Assembly: GCA_946543095.1 (NCBI GenBank)
Contig: CAMNLO010000140.1
Location: 1-5,338, forward strand
Length of the DNA stretch: 5,338 nt
Origin: an uncultured bacterium
GTDB taxonomy: Bacteria; Bacillota; Clostridia; Lachnospirales; Lachnospiraceae
Direction of reading: 5' to 3'
Under the pieces are notes generated by a model. That model was not told the DNA's origin. It saw only the letters and a list, made by a program, of their open reading frames with translations, and searched no databases. How positions within the stretch are numbered: position 1 is the stretch's first letter; each line of letters starts with the position of its first letter. This document shows positions 3,191 to 5,338 of the stretch, piece after piece. The position numbers were made by a program, and so were the translations under genes.

Positions 3191-5338
3191 ATGAGTAAAT
3201 TTGAGGGATTGAATGACAGACAGCTGGAAGCGGTCAGACACAGGGAAGGACCGCTTCTTATTTTGGCCGGAGCCGGCAGCGGGAAGACCAGGGTGCTGAC
3301 CCACCGCATCGCTTATCTGATCGATGAATGCGGTGTCAGACCCTGGAATATTTTAGCCATTACGTTTACGAACAAAGCGGCGGGAGAGATGCGGGAGAGA
3401 GTGGATTCCCTGGTGGATGCTTTTTCGGAAAGCGTCTGGGTCTCCACCTTCCATGCCCTCTGCGTCCGCATTCTCAGGCGCTTTGGGGACAGGATCGGTT
3501 TTTCGAGCAGCTTTTCAATTTATGACGCCGAGGATCAGAAGGCCGTGATGAAGGATGTGCTGAAGCGGATGAACCTGGATCCGAAGCAGTTTAAGGAAAA
3601 GGCCATGCTCTCCGCCATTTCCCGGGCCAAGGATGTGTTAAAGACTCCCGAGCTGTATGCCAGGGAAGCCTATGACCACACGGAGGAGCTCATTGCCAGG
3701 GCCTACAGGCTGTATCAGGAGACCCTGATAAACAATAACGCCATGGACTTCGACGATCTGCTGCTCAATACGGTCTCATTATTCACCGCACAGCCGGAGG
3801 TGCTGGAGAGCTACAGACAGCGTTTCCGGTACGTGATGGTGGACGAATACCAGGACACCAACACCGCCCAGTTCGAGCTGGTGCGGCTTTTGACACAGGG
3901 ACACCGGAATCTTTGCGTAGTGGGAGATGACGATCAGAGCATCTATAAATTCCGGGGAGCCAATATCCGCAATATCCTGGAATTTGAAGACACCTATCCC
4001 GAGGCAAAGGTCATCAAGCTGGAGCAGAATTACCGCTCCACCCAGAACATCCTGGATGCGGCCAACGGCGTCATTAAAAACAACCGGGGCAGAAAGGCGA
4101 AATCCCTCTGGACCGACAAGGGCAAGGGGGAGCTGGTCCATTTCCGGGAGTATGACACCGCCAAAGAAGAGGCCATGGACATCGTCAGCGTGATCCGGGC
4201 CCATATGAGGAAGGGACGCCGTCTGTCGGAGCATGCCGTGCTCTACCGTACCAATGCCCAGTCCCGTCTGCTGGAGGAAGCCTTCATCCTGGAGGGGATC
4301 CCCTACAGGGTGGTGGGGGGCCAGAACTTCTATGGCCGCAAAGAGATCAAGGATATGCTGGCTTACCTGAAGACTGTGGAAAACGGAGCGGATGATCTGG
4401 CGGTAAAGCGCATCATCAATGTTCCCGCAAGAGGTATCGGAAACACCACCATCGGCAGGATCCAGAGCTTCTCGGAGGAAGAGGAGATCTCTTTTCTGGA
4501 GGCCATGGAGAGAGCGCCCGAGATCCCGGGCATCGGCAAGGCAGCGGGAAAGCTGGAGGATTTTCTGACCCTGATCCGTGATTTCAGGCAGGGCCTTCAG
4601 GCAGGGGGCAGCTTAAGCGGCCTTCTGGAGCAGATCCTGAATAAGACCGGATACCGGGATATGCTAAAGACCAGCGGCGATGAGGAGGATCAGGACAGGC
4701 TTTCCAATATCGAGGAATTGAAGACCAAGATCGTGAGCTTTGAAGAGAACACCGAGGAGCCCACCTTAAGCGGATTTCTCCAGGAGGTGGCGCTGGTGGC
4801 GGAGATCGACAGCGTGGACGCAGACCAGGACAAGGTGCTTTTAATGACCCTGCATTCCGCCAAGGGACTGGAGTTTCCCTGCGTGTTCCTCTCCGGCATG
4901 GAGGACGGCATCTTCCCCTCCTTCATGACCATTGTTTCCGGAGATGAAAGCGATATGGAGGAGGAAAGGCGCCTGGCCTATGTGGGCATCACAAGGGCCA
5001 TGGAGGAGCTGTATCTTTCCGCGGCCCGTTCCAGGATGATCAACGGCCAGACCCAGTACAACGCGGTGAGCCGCTTTGTCAGGGAGATCCCGCCGGAGCT
5101 TTTGGACAACAGGCCCGTGAGGAAGCTCTCTGACAGGGATCAGGCCCCTGCCCCGAAGGCCTCCGGGCTTTCAAAGCCCGCTGCCGCAAAGCCCTTCCAG
5201 CTGACCCGGCTTAAGAAGGGAGCGGAGCTGGCGGGCGGCAAGCCGGATTACGGCAAGGGAGACCGGGTGTCCCACATCAAATTCGGAGAGGGAACGGTGC
5301 TGGATCTTACAAAGGACACTAAGGATTACAAGGTCACG
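3191..5338 (+). CDS. pcrA: ATP-dependent DNA helicase PcrA (UvrD/Rep family), 3' end outside the window
   Basis: Superfamily 1A 3'-5' helicase. It unwinds DNA in nucleotide-excision repair, removes RecA and clears stalled forks and transcription complexes. 716 codons are visible and no stop occurs before the window edge. Motifs in order: Q motif LNDRQLEAV (7-15), Walker A GAGSGKT (27-33), Ia ITFTNKAAGEM (57-67), Ib STFHALC (85-91), Walker B VDEYQDTN (217-224), III GDDDQSIYKFRGA (245-257), IV QNYRST (279-284), V TLHSAKGLEF (553-562) and VI ERRLAYVGITRA (592-603). All catalytic residues are intact. Residues about 640-685 are a low-complexity linker. The last part, KGDRVSHIKFGEGTVLDL (689-706), is the C-terminal Tudor-like domain that binds RNA polymerase, so perhaps only 10-30 residues are missing. 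The ATG at 3191 has AAAGGA (3176-3181) 9 nt upstream and lies 4 bp after the DUF1836 stop. Confidence 0.95.
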   Translation, partial: MSKFEGLNDRQLEAVRHREGPLLILAGAGSGKTRVLTHRIAYLIDECGVRPWNILAITFTNKAAGEMRERVDSLVDAFSESVWVSTFHALCVRILRRFGDRIGFSSSFSIYDAEDQKAVMKDVLKRMNLDPKQFKEKAMLSAISRAKDVLKTPELYAREAYDHTEELIARAYRLYQETLINNNAMDFDDLLLNTVSLFTAQPEVLESYRQRFRYVMVDEYQDTNTAQFELVRLLTQGHRNLCVVGDDDQSIYKFRGANIRNILEFEDTYPEAKVIKLEQNYRSTQNILDAANGVIKNNRGRKAKSLWTDKGKGELVHFREYDTAKEEAMDIVSVIRAHMRKGRRLSEHAVLYRTNAQSRLLEEAFILEGIPYRVVGGQNFYGRKEIKDMLAYLKTVENGADDLAVKRIINVPARGIGNTTIGRIQSFSEEEEISFLEAMERAPEIPGIGKAAGKLEDFLTLIRDFRQGLQAGGSLSGLLEQILNKTGYRDMLKTSGDEEDQDRLSNIEELKTKIVSFEENTEEPTLSGFLQEVALVAEIDSVDADQDKVLLMTLHSAKGLEFPCVFLSGMEDGIFPSFMTIVSGDESDMEEERRLAYVGITRAMEELYLSAARSRMINGQTQYNAVSRFVREIPPELLDNRPVRKLSDRDQAPAPKASGLSKPAAAKPFQLTRLKKGAELAGGKPDYGKGDRVSHIKFGEGTVLDLTKDTKDYKVT

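Noticed and set aside
2662..3309. 215-codon minus-strand frame across DUF1836 and the start of pcrA
   Set aside because: It crosses two real plus-strand genes and is rich in Leu/Arg, as expected from the complement of their codons; no family is recognised.
3779..4234. Minus-strand frame inside pcrA, and smaller plus-strand frames at 3328-3525 and 3927-4193
   Set aside because: All lie within the continuous 716-codon PcrA frame, which carries every helicase motif; they are out-of-frame shadows.
3191..5338. Frameshift or truncation in pcrA
   Set aside because: The frame is uninterrupted from 3191 to the window edge with all motifs in order and correctly spaced; the missing stop is only due to the window boundary.

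Overview
The window looks like a chromosomal segment of a Clostridia bacterium, most likely a gut-type Lachnospiraceae. This is an inference from three things: Gram-positive Shine-Dalgarno and promoter sequences, a PcrA-type helicase, and the combination of a DUF1836 protein with a eukaryotic-type HisA. Nothing points to a phage, plasmid or defence island. The coding content is mostly housekeeping, and the unusual material lies in the intergenic DNA at 90-373 and at the gene starts.

Layout: (1) 1-89 is the 3' end of a plus-strand gene, possibly class III fructose-1,6-bisphosphatase. (2) 90-373 is a non-coding region with a roughly 130-bp compound palindrome (143-272, three hairpins, matching inverted ends) set among copies of a GTTAACATAA motif, several spaced exactly 32 bp apart. 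The right end of the palindrome supplies the -35 of a good promoter facing hisA. (3) 374-1174 is hisA, of the kind found in fungi and plants, standing alone outside any visible his operon and lacking a Shine-Dalgarno. (4) A hairpin at 1227-1254 lies between the converging hisA and csp genes and is best formed as the csp terminator. (5) 1310-1510 (minus) is a cold-shock protein with a clear promoter, a leader hairpin and a strong ribosome binding site. (6) 1511-1691 is the divergent promoter region. (7) 1692-5338 is a compact plus-strand operon of a membrane-anchored coiled-coil protein with a dead LytM/M23-like domain, a DUF1836 protein and the UvrD-family helicase PcrA. PcrA runs off the end of the window and lacks only its last residues.

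The three operon genes are 4-7 bp apart, so they are probably co-transcribed and translationally coupled from the extended -10 promoter at 1674-1682. That promoter sits so close to the first ATG that the transcript would be nearly leaderless. The operon joins an envelope protein, a putative DNA-binding protein and a DNA-repair helicase, and no common pathway can be read from the sequence. I found no strong candidate for a wholly new system. The best leads are the palindromic element with its phased repeats, the two SD-less starts, the eukaryotic-type HisA and the pseudo-peptidase linked to pcrA.
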